Shown here: one piece after another, positions 18,019 to 26,388 of the stretch
Numbering within the stretch: position 1 is the stretch's first letter
Layout: every line of letters begins with the position of its first letter
NCBI GenBank assembly: GCA_902774685.1
Contig: CACYJH010000027.1
Coordinates: 1-42,049 of the forward strand
Direction of reading: 5' to 3'
Source: an uncultured Methanobrevibacter sp.
GTDB lineage: Archaea > Methanobacteriota > Methanobacteria > Methanobacteriales > Methanobacteriaceae
DNA length: 42,049 nt
Notes under the pieces: model-generated
Databases searched by the model: none
What the model was told of the DNA's origin: nothing
The model's input: the letters and a program-made list of their open reading frames with translations, nothing else
Made by a program: the position numbers and the translations under genes

Positions 18019-18065
18019 ACTGAGATTAAAATTTTTAATTGGAATTAACTTATGGAGATGAAAAA

Positions 18066-18251
18066 ATGCCAGTAATTAGTTTTGATATTGTAGAATTAGA
18101 AAAAGAACAAAAAGAAATTTTAGCAAAAGAATTTTCAGAATCTGCTTCAAGAGTAACAGGTTTACCAGTTGAAATGATTTATGTGCTTTTTAATGAAAGA
18201 AAAGCAGACAATGTAGGTGTAGGCGGAGTTCTTTTAAGCAATCAAGAATAA
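18066..18251 (+). CDS. 4-oxalocrotonate tautomerase-family protein
   Basis: A 61-residue protein beginning Met-Pro, as in the 4-OT family (PF01361), where the exposed Pro1 is the catalytic base after Met removal. PVISFDIVELEKEQKEILAKEF and GLPVEMIYVLFNE follow the family's beta-alpha-beta pattern. It should act as a small oligomeric tautomerase/isomerase; the substrate is unknown. The open frame extends to a TTG at 18039, but ATG 18066 is chosen because GGAGATG lies five bases upstream and Pro must follow Met. It is the first gene of a unit with the MFS transporter, under the divergent HxlR-type regulator. Confidence 0.88.
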   Translation: MPVISFDIVELEKEQKEILAKEFSESASRVTGLPVEMIYVLFNERKADNVGVGGVLLSNQE

Positions 18252-18333
18252 TGAGATTATATCTATTAGGAACCGGGTATTCCCTTAGTTTCTAAATTAA
18301 GAGATATGATATTTGAATTAAGGAGATTAGTAG

Positions 18334-19539
18334 ATGAATAGTGAAAAAACAGTTCAAATGACTACATTTTTAGCAGGATTGTTTGCAATATGCTCCGGTC
18401 TTGCAATAGGTAATTTGTATTGGGCCCAACCCCTCCTTGTGCAAATCACCAACGGCTTTGGACTTTCTGCAGCAAGCGGTGGATTGTTGGTCACTGCAAC
18501 TCAAATAGGTTATGCATTGGGAATCCTATTCCTTGTGCCACTTGGAGACTTTGTACGCAGAAAAAGATTGATAAGTATCGTAATGACATTATCTGTTATT
18601 GCATTGGTCGCCTGTGCCTTATCTCCTTCTTTCATCATATTGTCTCTATCATTATTCAGCATGGGGATTGTAACAGTTTCCGGTCAGATTATTTTGCCTC
18701 TTGCCGGTGACTTAAGCAAAGAGGAAGAACGTGGACATATAGTTGGAATCGTTTCCTCTGGAATAACTGCAGGTATTTTGTTTTCAAGATTTGTAAGCGG
18801 TATCATTGCAGGATTTTGGGGATGGAGATCAGTTTACATAATTGCAGCTGTTTTAAACTTGATCATGGCTTTGGTGATAATATATGTCCTACCTGAGATT
18901 CCAAGGAAAAATAAGCTTGAATCCTATAAAGGGCTTATATTCAGTGTATTCACCACATTCAAAAGGCATAAGACATTAGTGAGGATATTGTTGCATAGCG
19001 GATTGATATTTGGTTTGGTATTCAATATATTCTGGACTTCATTGACATTCCTATTGTCAGCTGAACCTTTCAATTACAATACATTTCAGATAGGGCTTGT
19101 CAGTTTGGCAGGGCTTGTTGCAGCAGTGGCAGGAATAGGGATTGGAAAATTGCAGGATAAAGGTTTAAGCGTACCTGCTTTAGGAGTATTCATAATCCTC
19201 AGTCTTGTAACCATGATTGGAGGATTTTTATTTTCAGATTCCATTTTAGCTATTGTGCTTATTGCAGCGGTATTTTCAATTGCCGTACAGGGAATATCTG
19301 TCTTATCCCAAGCAAGATTATTTGCATTGTCCAATGAGGAACGCAGTCGATTGAATACTGTATTTGTGGTTAGCAATTTCCTATTTGGAGCAGTTGGAAG
19401 TGCACTCGCATCATTCTTATGGGCTCAAGGTGGATGGTCTTATGTGATGATTGGTGCAATCCTGATTTCATTGATGGCTTTAATCGTATGGATATCCTCA
19501 AGAAATCCTTTTTATGAAGTGGACAATAATGCTTCATAA
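18334..19539 (+). CDS. MFS transporter, drug-exporter-like
   Basis: A 401-residue membrane protein with about twelve hydrophobic segments in two halves. It has the motif-A-like loop LGDFVRRKRLI between segments 2 and 3 and ILPLAGDLSKEEERGHIVG in the middle of the N-half, typical of the DHA1-type Major Facilitator family. NLYWAQPLL near the N-terminus resembles YgaY/YdhP-like exporters. It probably exports a small molecule by proton antiport. GGAG lies eight bases before the ATG. Only 82 bases separate it from the tautomerase gene, so the two are likely co-transcribed; tautomerase plus exporter under HxlR suggests a response to a toxic organic compound. The substrate is unknown. Confidence 0.87.
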   Translation: MNSEKTVQMTTFLAGLFAICSGLAIGNLYWAQPLLVQITNGFGLSAASGGLLVTATQIGYALGILFLVPLGDFVRRKRLISIVMTLSVIALVACALSPSFIILSLSLFSMGIVTVSGQIILPLAGDLSKEEERGHIVGIVSSGITAGILFSRFVSGIIAGFWGWRSVYIIAAVLNLIMALVIIYVLPEIPRKNKLESYKGLIFSVFTTFKRHKTLVRILLHSGLIFGLVFNIFWTSLTFLLSAEPFNYNTFQIGLVSLAGLVAAVAGIGIGKLQDKGLSVPALGVFIILSLVTMIGGFLFSDSILAIVLIAAVFSIAVQGISVLSQARLFALSNEERSRLNTVFVVSNFLFGAVGSALASFLWAQGGWSYVMIGAILISLMALIVWISSRNPFYEVDNNAS

Positions 19540-19604
19540 CCATTTTTAAGCTAATTTTAAGAAGAGAAAAAATTCTTTCTCCCCTTATTATTTAGTTTCT
19601 TTTT

Positions 19605-20414
19605 TTATTCTGTTTTTCCTTTATTTTTCTTATTCTTTTTTGCTTTCATCTTATTGAACTGATTCAGGAATCGTTCATCAAAGTTTTGACAGATGTCCTC
19701 ATATCTGTTCTGCACTCCTACAGATGTCTCAGGTAGAATGGATTTCTCTTCTCCTGTAAATTTTACAATTGTACGGAAAAGCTCTTTCCCATCCCTAATG
19801 ACTATTTTTACAAATTTGATGTCTGTTTCTATAATTTCCAAATTATCCAATTTGGCATCTTCAAACATCTTGATTATTTCGAGCTTTTCACCATCGATGT
19901 AACATTCTGGAGTTGCAAGGATCTTTATTGGAACACCTCTTGGAAGCTCTTTGAATGCTTTTATAAGTGCTTCCCCTTCCCCTTCAAGAAGGAACCCTAT
20001 TCTCATGTTGATGGATTTTCGAGCCCTTTTAATGATTTCAATCTCTTTATTGATAATGTTCTCGCTTGTTTTGATAAGCCAAACAGGAGCTTGAATTTCG
20101 GATATGTTGTCATTGTAGATTTCATCTAATTTTTCCTGGGAAGATTCAAGCTCTTTAATAAGTTCATCTTTCTTGTTTTTGAATATTTCATTTGGATGCA
20201 CGACATGGTATTCGAGAGGTCTTGTATGGGTTATTGTAATGAATCCTTTCTTATCCAATTGCTTTAGGGTATTGTAGATTTTAGATCTTGGTATCTCTGA
20301 TGCTTTAGCTATTTCCTCAGCTTTTCCTGAGATTAGATTGGTCATTCCTATGTATGCCTTTGCTTCGTACCTTGTAAGGCCAAATTTCTCTAAAGATTCT
20401 ATAATTGATTCCAT
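19605..20414 (-). CDS. TrmB-family transcriptional regulator
   Basis: An archaeal TrmB-type regulator of 269 residues. Residues 1-75 form a winged helix (LTRYEAKAYIGMTNL, IPRSKIYNTLKQLDKKGFI). A coiled segment (about 80-105) follows, then the C-terminal TrmB sensor domain (about 110-250; APVWLIKTSENI, RARKSINMRIGF, PIKILATPECYI). A Lys-rich tail ends the protein. TrmB proteins usually bind sugars and control transport or central carbon genes; the ligand here is unknown. It is divergent from the broken hcp gene and convergent with the MFS gene. An inverted repeat overlaps its own TATA region, suggesting autoregulation. Confidence 0.88.
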   Translation of the reverse strand: MESIIESLEKFGLTRYEAKAYIGMTNLISGKAEEIAKASEIPRSKIYNTLKQLDKKGFITITHTRPLEYHVVHPNEIFKNKKDELIKELESSQEKLDEIYNDNISEIQAPVWLIKTSENIINKEIEIIKRARKSINMRIGFLLEGEGEALIKAFKELPRGVPIKILATPECYIDGEKLEIIKMFEDAKLDNLEIIETDIKFVKIVIRDGKELFRTIVKFTGEEKSILPETSVGVQNRYEDICQNFDERFLNQFNKMKAKKNKKNKGKTE

Positions 20415-20435
20415 ACCCTATGCTAGTTACAAAAT

Positions 20436-20454
20436 CTTTATAAGTGCTATAAAG
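20436..20454 (-). promoter_or_regulatory. Inverted repeat over the TrmB-gene promoter
   Basis: CTTTATA-AGTGC-TATAAAG (7-bp arms, 20436-20442 and 20448-20454) lies 22 bases upstream of the regulator's start codon and contains TATA-like sequence on both strands. It may be an autoregulatory operator or two facing TATA boxes. Confidence 0.4.
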
Positions 20455-20691
20455 AATATCTTTAATTACATAAGAATAAAAATAGAAAAAATTTCTTGTA
20501 TAGTTCGAGCTGTTTAAGCAATTAAAGGCTTGATTATTGAAATTCTTATTTAGGCCTATTTATTGATTTTGATAAAACTATGTTGCAATTGAAATTTCTA
20601 TTTTCTAATCTTAAGACAACTGAAAAAATCTAAAAATATCTAAAAATAGATTCAAAATCTTATTTAAAATTAGAAAAAGGATGTGTGTTAT

Positions 20692-21940
20692 ATGAGTGAT
20701 TTCAACATGTTTTGTTATCAATGTTCCCAAACTGCAAGAGGCAGTGCATGTACAAATGCTGGGGTATGCGGTAAAAATGCTACAGTTGCACTACCACTGC
20801 AATGAGTTAGGAGTAAGAGATGAAAGTGTAGATGAATTCTTGACTAAAGGATTATACTCCACTTTAACCAATGTAAACTTTGATGTAGGGGATTTAGTTC
20901 AATTAGGACTTGACTCTGGAGAAGCAAACTTTAAGGTCATGAAGATGCTTAAGGAAGCGCATATCAAAAACTTTGGAGAGCCTGTTCCAACTGAAGTTAA
21001 AGTAGGGGCTCAAGAAGGACCAGCAATCATTGTAACCGGTCATGACTTAAAGGCTTTAGAAGAATTGTTAAAGCAAACTGAAGGAACCGATGTAAAGGTT
21101 TACACCCACAGTGAAATGTTGCCTGCACATGGTTACCCAGAGCTAAACAAATATGAATCCTTGGCAGGTCAAATCGGCGGAGCTTGGATTGACCAAAAGA
21201 AAATATTCTCCCAGTACAATGCAGCAATCTTAGGTACAACAAACTGTGTCTTGTTGCCAAAACCTGACTATGCTGAAAGATTGTTCACTATGGATATCGT
21301 AAAAATCCCTGGTGCACAGGTTATTGAAGATTATGACTTCAAGCCATTGATTGATAAAGCTATTGAATTAGGCGGATTGGAAGCTGAAGAACTTACTACT
21401 GTAACCACTGGTTTCGGATTAAGCACTATTCTTTCATTAGCACCTCAAATCAAGGAATTAGTGCTTGCAGGAAAAATAAAAAGATTCTTCCTTGTAGCTG
21501 GTTGTGACACTCCAAACCCAAGAATGAGCTATTACAGAGAGTTTGTGGAAAACTTACCTGAAGATACTATTGTACTCACTTTAGCTTGTAACAAGTTCAG
21601 ATTCAATGATCTTGACTTAGGAGACATTGAAGGAATCCCAAGACTATTGGACTTAGGCCAATGTAACGATGCTATCGTAGCTATTGATCTTGCTGTCGCC
21701 TTATGTGAATTGTTTGAAATGGAATTGAATGAATTGCCTCTTACCATTGTATTAAGTTGGATGGAACAAAAGGCAGCTGCAATCCTCTGGACCTTGCTAT
21801 ACCTTGGAAAAACCGACATGTTCATTGGACCTGTCCTTCCAGCATGGGCTAATGAAGACATATTGAATGTTTTAGTTGAAAACTTCAACTTGACTCCAAT
21901 TTCTACTCCAAAAGAAGACATTAAGAAAATCATGGGATAA
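20692..21940 (+). pseudogene. hcp: Hybrid cluster protein gene (class III type), disrupted near the 5' end
   Basis: Hcp carries a cubane cluster and a hybrid Fe-S-O cluster, is described as hydroxylamine reductase or NO/nitrosylation enzyme, and works in the cytoplasm. From ATG 20692 the frame gives [20 protein letters not shown] and then TNAGVCGK, with the four cubane cysteines (C8, C11, C20, C26), but stops at a TGA at about 20803. The rest of the protein continues in another frame from about 20796 ([13 protein letters not shown]) to 21940. There all eight hybrid-cluster ligands known from Desulfovibrio Hcp are present (GHDL His, SEMLPA Glu, TTNC, AGC, LAC, GQC, and Glu/Lys of MEQKA). Against Desulfovibrio Hcp about 15 residues of the first helix are missing at the junction, so a deletion of roughly 40-50 bases not divisible by three fits best. 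The second helical bundle is absent, as in the short archaeal form. It could be real inactivation or an assembly error. Confidence 0.85.
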
Positions 21941-21965
21941 TTTTTCCCATATTTTTATTTTTAAA
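21932..21965 (+). terminator. hcp terminator hairpin around the stop codon
   Basis: ATGGGA (21932-21937) pairs with TCCCAT (21945-21950); the TAA stop is in the loop and a T-rich run follows. Confidence 0.65.
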
Positions 21966-22013
21966 AAATAAGATTAAAAGTTAAACTAATAAAATTAAAA
22001 GGAGATAAAAACT

Positions 22014-22337
22014 ATGGATTTAAAAGGAAAACCAATTGAAATGGAAAGCTTGATTGAATATCAGGAAGGCTCAGTTGTGAGCATGGAAGTAATCAAAAAG
22101 GAACTTGGTACTGTAACCGTCTTTGCATTTGACAAAGGTCAAGGATTAAGTGAACATAGTGCTCCTTTTGATGCTATGGTTCAAATAATCGATGGTGAAA
22201 CGGAAATCACATTAGCTGGTGAACCTCACACAGTCAAAAAAGGTGAGTTCCTAATCATGCCTGCAAATGTTCCACATGCTTTGCAAGCAGTTAATGGACC
22301 ATATAAGATGGTTTTAACTATGATTAAGTCAGATTAG
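22014..22337 (+). CDS. Small single-domain cupin protein
   Basis: A 107-residue cupin (PF07883 type). The two cupin motifs are recognisable: GLSEHSAPFDAMVQIIDGE and GEFLIMPANVPHALQA. The first has only one clear metal-binding His (EHSAP instead of HxH), so metal binding may be altered. The function is unknown; small cupins can be sensors, isomerases or dioxygenases. GGAGATAAAAACT precedes the ATG. It lies 73 bases after the hcp stop, with a terminator-like hairpin between them, so it may be partly co-expressed with hcp in a stress context. Confidence 0.82.
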   Translation: MDLKGKPIEMESLIEYQEGSVVSMEVIKKELGTVTVFAFDKGQGLSEHSAPFDAMVQIIDGETEITLAGEPHTVKKGEFLIMPANVPHALQAVNGPYKMVLTMIKSD

Positions 22338-22690
22338 ATTTAATCATCTTTTTTTCTTTTTTTTAAAATTTTATAACTATTTTTATCTTTTTAACTATTT
22401 TTTAAATTTTACAATTCAGCTGTAATATTGCTTTAATTTCATAAAATAACTTCTATAATTTCTGCAACAGTTAAATAATAAGAAATTTAAATCCCTTTTT
22501 ATAAACAATTTAATTTTATTTAGTTTTATATTAAACATCTCTCTTTTCTTAAAAAATTTTAAGAATGTTTGAAAAATAGGTATTTATTAATTTGAAAGTT
22601 AATTTTAAATATAACTGTCAATATATATTTCAATAGTTATTTTTGGATTAAGATAATAAAAATTAGCATTGATTTGTATTTGGTGATATC
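22338..22690. other. 353-bp intergenic region
   Basis: No gene is visible. A T-rich tract right after the cupin stop (about 22347-22363) probably ends that transcript. The rest is AT-rich and ends in the vapB promoter with the dyad at 22611-22640. Confidence 0.6.
22611..22640 (+). promoter_or_regulatory. Imperfect dyad over the vapBC promoter
   Basis: ATAACT (22611-22616) and AGTTAT (22635-22640) flank a TATA-like AATATATATT. The whole 30-bp block matches its own reverse complement at most positions. AbrB-type antitoxins usually repress their own operon from such sites. The role is inferred. Confidence 0.4.
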
Positions 22691-22921
22691 ATGATTTATG
22701 CAGATACAAAAATTTATAAGAACAATCAAACAGCTATTCCATCTAAAATACGCAAAGAATGCAATATTGGCCCAGATGATATTATAGAGTGGATTTTAGA
22801 TGATGATGGTAAAGTAACTTTAAATTTTAGAAAAAAAGTGAGTTTTAAAGAAATGAGAGGCTCTATCGATTTAGGATATAAAACTAATTCTGTAGAATTG
22901 GAAAAGGAGCTTTATGAATGA
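22691..22921 (+). CDS. vapB: VapB-like antitoxin (AbrB/SpoVT domain)
   Basis: A 76-residue protein. Residues about 5-50 (TKIYKNNQTAIPSKIRKECNIGPDDIIEW) match the swapped-hairpin AbrB/SpoVT DNA-binding domain. The C-terminal tail (FKEMRGSIDLGYKTNSVELEK) is the expected toxin-binding part. GGTGAT lies three bases before the ATG. Its stop overlaps the start of the PIN-domain gene by four bases (ATGA), the classic antitoxin-toxin arrangement. It probably neutralises the toxin and represses the operon through the dyad at 22611-22640. Confidence 0.86.
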   Translation: MIYADTKIYKNNQTAIPSKIRKECNIGPDDIIEWILDDDGKVTLNFRKKVSFKEMRGSIDLGYKTNSVELEKELYE

Positions 22922-23334
22922 AAATCTTATTTGATACAAATTTTATTGTAGCTTATATCTTAAAGTCTGATGAGACACATGAGAGAGCTATTCTTTTGGA
23001 TGACGATGAAAATATATTTGATAATGAACGTTACATTACAAATCATATTGTAGATGAAATTGTCACTATCATAGGTCAAAAATCAAATCCTGAAGGTGCA
23101 TTAAAAACTTATAGGTTCTTGAAAGATAATTTCACCATAATTAATGAATACGATTGTTTTGACTTTAATGATAGGGTAATGGCAAGATACAATAAAATGA
23201 ATGATGACAAAAAGCAAAAATTCGGATTTACCGATGCTTCAATTATTGAAATTGCAAAATTATTCAAATTGGATGGAATTGTTACTTTTGATAAGGAATT
23301 TCAAGGAAATAATGAAGTGGATATAATAAGTTAA
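22918..23334 (+). CDS. vapC: VapC-like PIN-domain toxin
   Basis: A 138-residue PIN-domain protein (PF01850 type). The four acidic metal-binding positions expected for the nuclease are present: D6 (LFDTN), E47 (IVDEIV), D106 (GFTDASI) and D125 (TFDKEF). It is probably a Mg-dependent RNase that cleaves a specific tRNA or rRNA when not bound by the antitoxin; the target cannot be read from the sequence. The start overlaps vapB, indicating translational coupling. The gene looks complete. Confidence 0.88.
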   Translation: MKILFDTNFIVAYILKSDETHERAILLDDDENIFDNERYITNHIVDEIVTIIGQKSNPEGALKTYRFLKDNFTIINEYDCFDFNDRVMARYNKMNDDKKQKFGFTDASIIEIAKLFKLDGIVTFDKEFQGNNEVDIIS

Positions 23335-23370
23335 TTAAATAAGTATTGACAAATAATTACTATAGAAAAT

Positions 23371-23389
23371 AAAAATAAATCTTATTTTT
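23371..23389 (+). other. Hairpin between vapC and ilvD
   Basis: AAAAATAA / TTATTTTT (8-bp perfect stem, 3-base loop). It may end the vapBC transcript, although no T-run follows. Confidence 0.35.
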
Positions 23390-23423
23390 AATTATCAGTT
23401 AAATAATTTTATGGATGATATTT

Positions 23424-25079
23424 ATGAACAGTGATAAAGTAAAGGCAGGAGTACAAAGAGCACCACACAGATCTCTTTTACGTGCTTGTGGATTAAAGGA
23501 CGATGATTTTGACAAACCATTCATTGGCATTGCAAACAGTTATACAGATATTGTACCTGGACATATTCACTTAAGGGAATTGGTGGACTATGTCAAGGAA
23601 GGTATCAGAGCAGCTGGAGGAATTCCATTTGAATTTGACACCATGGCAATCTGTGATGGAATTGCAATGAACCATGAAGGTATGAAATATTCCCTTGCTT
23701 CACGTGAGATTGTAGTAAGCACTGTAGAAAGTATGACAATGGGCCATTGCTTTGACGGGCTTGTAATGATTCCAAGCTGTGACAAGGTTGTTCCAGGAAT
23801 GCTTATGGCAGCTGCAAGATTGGATGTTCCATCCATCTTTGTAACAGGTGGACCAATGGAACCTGGTAATTACAAAGGCAAAAATGCAGATTTAATCACT
23901 GTATTTGAAGCAGTTGGAGAATTATCTTCAGGAAAAATCACTGAAGAGGAATTATATGAAATGGAATGCTGTGCTTGTCCTGGTGCTGGAAGCTGTTCTG
24001 GACTTTTCACTGCAAATACCATGGCATGCATTACCGAAACAATCGGTATGAGCTTGCCTACCTGCGCTACAGCTCTTGCATTAAGTGATGAAAAGAAGGA
24101 ATTGGCTGTTGCAAGTGGTAAAAGAATCGTCGAAATGGTAAAAGAAGACTTGAAGCCATCAGACATCATGACTCAAGAAGCCTTTGAAAATGCAATTGCA
24201 ATGGATATGGCTCTTGGAGGATCAAGCAACACTGCACTTCACATTCCAGCTATTGCATACGAACTTGAAGAGAAAGGAGTTCATGCAGACTTGGACTTGT
24301 TTGATGAAATCAGCGATAAGGTAGCTCACATTGCACTCCTATCCCCTGCAGGTGAAGACACCATGGCAGATTTGCATGCAGATGGTGGTATTCCAGCTGT
24401 ATTGAAGACAATTGAAAGCAAGTTGGACACCAGTGTAATGACCTGTACAGGAAAAACCTTGGAAGAAAACCTCAAAGATGCTAAGGTAACTGGAAATGGA
24501 GTCATTCACACACTTGATGATCCTATTCATGAAGCTGGAGGGCTTACCGTACTTAAAGGAAACCTTGCTCCAAACGGTTCAATCGTAAAGTCTGCAGCTG
24601 TACCTGAAGACATGATGCAACTAAAAGGGCCTGCTAAAGTCTACAATAGTGAAGAAGATGCTGTTGAAGCTATTTTCAATCATGAACTTAAAGAAGGAGA
24701 CATCCTTGTAATCAGATGTGAAGGACCAAAAGGAGGTCCTGGAATGAGAGAAATGCTTAACCCAACTTCAGCCATCATGGGAATGGGCATCAAGAATGTA
24801 GGTCTCATTACAGACGGACGTTTCTCTGGAGGAACCAGAGGTCCTTGCATAGGTCACGTCTCTCCTGAAGCAATGAGCGGAGGGCCAATAGCTGCCCTTA
24901 AGGATGGAGACATCATTGAAATTGACATCACAAACGGAAAATTGAATGTTGAAATGTCTGATGATGAAATTGCAGAAAGAATTGCAAATGCAGATTTGCC
25001 TGAGAAAAAGGTCAAAGGATGGTTGAACATCTACAGACGTTCCGTATCCTCTGCAGATGAAGGAGCTATTTTAAGATAA
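23424..25079 (+). CDS. ilvD: Dihydroxy-acid dehydratase
   Basis: Dehydrates 2,3-dihydroxy-isovalerate and -methylvalerate in valine, isoleucine and leucine synthesis. The protein is full length (551 residues from this start). It shows the Fe-S cluster cysteines and family motifs: [53 protein letters not shown], and the C-terminal [19 protein letters not shown]. An in-frame ATG exists at 23415, but ATG 23424 (MNSDKVKAG) fits the family N-terminus and has GGATGAT upstream. It has its own unit; ilvB and ilvN are about 13 kb away. Just after the stop the 3' end is repeated twice in imperfect form. Confidence 0.96.
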   Translation: MNSDKVKAGVQRAPHRSLLRACGLKDDDFDKPFIGIANSYTDIVPGHIHLRELVDYVKEGIRAAGGIPFEFDTMAICDGIAMNHEGMKYSLASREIVVSTVESMTMGHCFDGLVMIPSCDKVVPGMLMAAARLDVPSIFVTGGPMEPGNYKGKNADLITVFEAVGELSSGKITEEELYEMECCACPGAGSCSGLFTANTMACITETIGMSLPTCATALALSDEKKELAVASGKRIVEMVKEDLKPSDIMTQEAFENAIAMDMALGGSSNTALHIPAIAYELEEKGVHADLDLFDEISDKVAHIALLSPAGEDTMADLHADGGIPAVLKTIESKLDTSVMTCTGKTLEENLKDAKVTGNGVIHTLDDPIHEAGGLTVLKGNLAPNGSIVKSAAVPEDMMQLKGPAKVYNSEEDAVEAIFNHELKEGDILVIRCEGPKGGPGMREMLNPTSAIMGMGIKNVGLITDGRFSGGTRGPCIGHVSPEAMSGGPIAALKDGDIIEIDITNGKLNVEMSDDEIAERIANADLPEKKVKGWLNIYRRSVSSADEGAILR

Positions 25080-25140
25080 GCATTTCATATGGGCTTATTT
25101 TAAGATAGGCATTTATCATATGAGGGTATTTTAAAATAAC
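25065..25140 (+). repeat. Three imperfect tandem copies of the ilvD 3' end
   Basis: The last codons and stop of ilvD (GCTATTTTAAGATAAGCATT, from 25065) recur as GCTTATTTTAAGATAGGCAT (from 25093) and as a shorter GGTATTTTAAAATAA (from 25125). Copies 1 and 2 both end in CATATG. The period is about 28-30 bases. Confidence 0.7.
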
Positions 25141-25217
25141 AATCCTAATCTCTCTTTCTTTTTTATTTTTTAATTGATTTCTTGATTAAAACTTTTTACA
25201 AAAGGAAGTGGCTATGA

Positions 25218-26381
25218 ATGAAAATATTGCTTACTACAGACACTTATGAAAATCAAATTTGTGGAGTTAATGCTTCAATAGCCATTTTAAAGGAGGAATT
25301 GATTAATCAAGGCCATGACATTAGGATTCTGCTATTTTCCAAAGATAGAAAATCAAAAAAAATAGGCAATAATTATTTCATCGGTTCATTTTCACTTAGG
25401 TTGATTGACTTTAGGCAATCCTTTAAATTCAATGACAATTTGATTGATGAAATCATTTCATGGAATCCTGATATTGTTCATATTCAAACGGAATGGTATG
25501 CAGGAATAGTTGGAAAAAAGATTGCCAAAGAAACCAACTCTCCATATATCAACACCAATCACACTTCATGGGAAGATTACACAATGGGTCTGATTCCTAT
25601 GGGGTTCATAAGGAAATTATTTTCAAAAATACTTCTTAAAAGATGCTACAAGGATTCTTCAGCCATTGTTGTTGTGAGTGAAAAGATGATTTCATATCTT
25701 GAAGAAATTCCCATATCCCTCCCTACTCATCTAATCCCAACAGGGGTTGATATAGATATGTTCAATCAGGATTTGTCACAAGAGGAAATAAAGGCATTGA
25801 AATCAGAACTTAATTTAACCGAGGATTCAAAAGTATTGGTTTATATTGGTAGAATTTCAAAGGAAAAGAATCTTGACGAACTCTTGGATTTTCTTCCGGA
25901 TTTGATTTCAAGAGATGGCAACATTAAGCTTATTCTTTGCGGTGTAGGGCCACGTCTCAAGCACCTAAAAAACAAGGTCAAGAAATTAGGATTGTCTGAT
26001 AATGTGGAATTTACAGGTGTAATCCATCCGGATGACACATATAAATATTATAAGATTGGTGATATCTTTGTTTCACCATCAAGATGTGAAACCCAAGGCA
26101 TCACATATATGGAAGCCCTTGCCTCTTCCCTGCCTCTCGTATGCAGATATGATGAATCTTTGGATGATGTCATTCAATCTGGATTCAATGGATTTACGTA
26201 CAGAAGCAAAGAAGAATTTATCGATAATGTCATTAGAGTATTTGAAATGAAAAATGAAGATTATGAAAGTTATATTCAATTAAAAAACAATGCATTCAAA
26301 TCCTCTTTCAGGTTTTCAAAAGGGAAGTTTGGAGAGGAAATGGAAAAGTTATACCTTAAGATATTGGAAATGAGGAGTTGA
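25218..26381 (+). CDS. Family 4 glycosyltransferase
   Basis: A 387-residue GT-B enzyme with an N-terminal GT4 domain (DTYENQICGVNASI, DIVHIQTEWYAGIVGKK) and a C-terminal Glycos_transf_1 domain (VLVYIGRISKEKNL, LILCGVGPRLKHL, and the EX7E motif E291-E299 in CETQGITYMEA). The opening resembles diacylglycerol glucosyltransferases and related lipid-modifying GT4 enzymes, so a membrane-lipid acceptor is possible but unproven. AAGGAAG lies upstream of ATG 25218. The next gene, an MFS transporter, starts seven bases after its stop, and the ribosome-binding site of that gene is inside this coding sequence. Confidence 0.85.
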   Translation: MKILLTTDTYENQICGVNASIAILKEELINQGHDIRILLFSKDRKSKKIGNNYFIGSFSLRLIDFRQSFKFNDNLIDEIISWNPDIVHIQTEWYAGIVGKKIAKETNSPYINTNHTSWEDYTMGLIPMGFIRKLFSKILLKRCYKDSSAIVVVSEKMISYLEEIPISLPTHLIPTGVDIDMFNQDLSQEEIKALKSELNLTEDSKVLVYIGRISKEKNLDELLDFLPDLISRDGNIKLILCGVGPRLKHLKNKVKKLGLSDNVEFTGVIHPDDTYKYYKIGDIFVSPSRCETQGITYMEALASSLPLVCRYDESLDDVIQSGFNGFTYRSKEEFIDNVIRVFEMKNEDYESYIQLKNNAFKSSFRFSKGKFGEEMEKLYLKILEMRS

Positions 26382-26388
26382 GATTTTT

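Noticed and set aside
18252..18333. GC-containing GGAACCGGGTATTCCC stretch between tautomerase and MFS genes as a hairpin
   Set aside because: The arms do not pair well enough for a stable stem and it is not followed by a T-run.
20794..20806. hcp TGA read as selenocysteine, or a programmed frameshift
   Set aside because: The frame hits another stop a few codons later, and about 15 residues are missing at the junction. Neither recoding nor a one-base shift would restore the protein.
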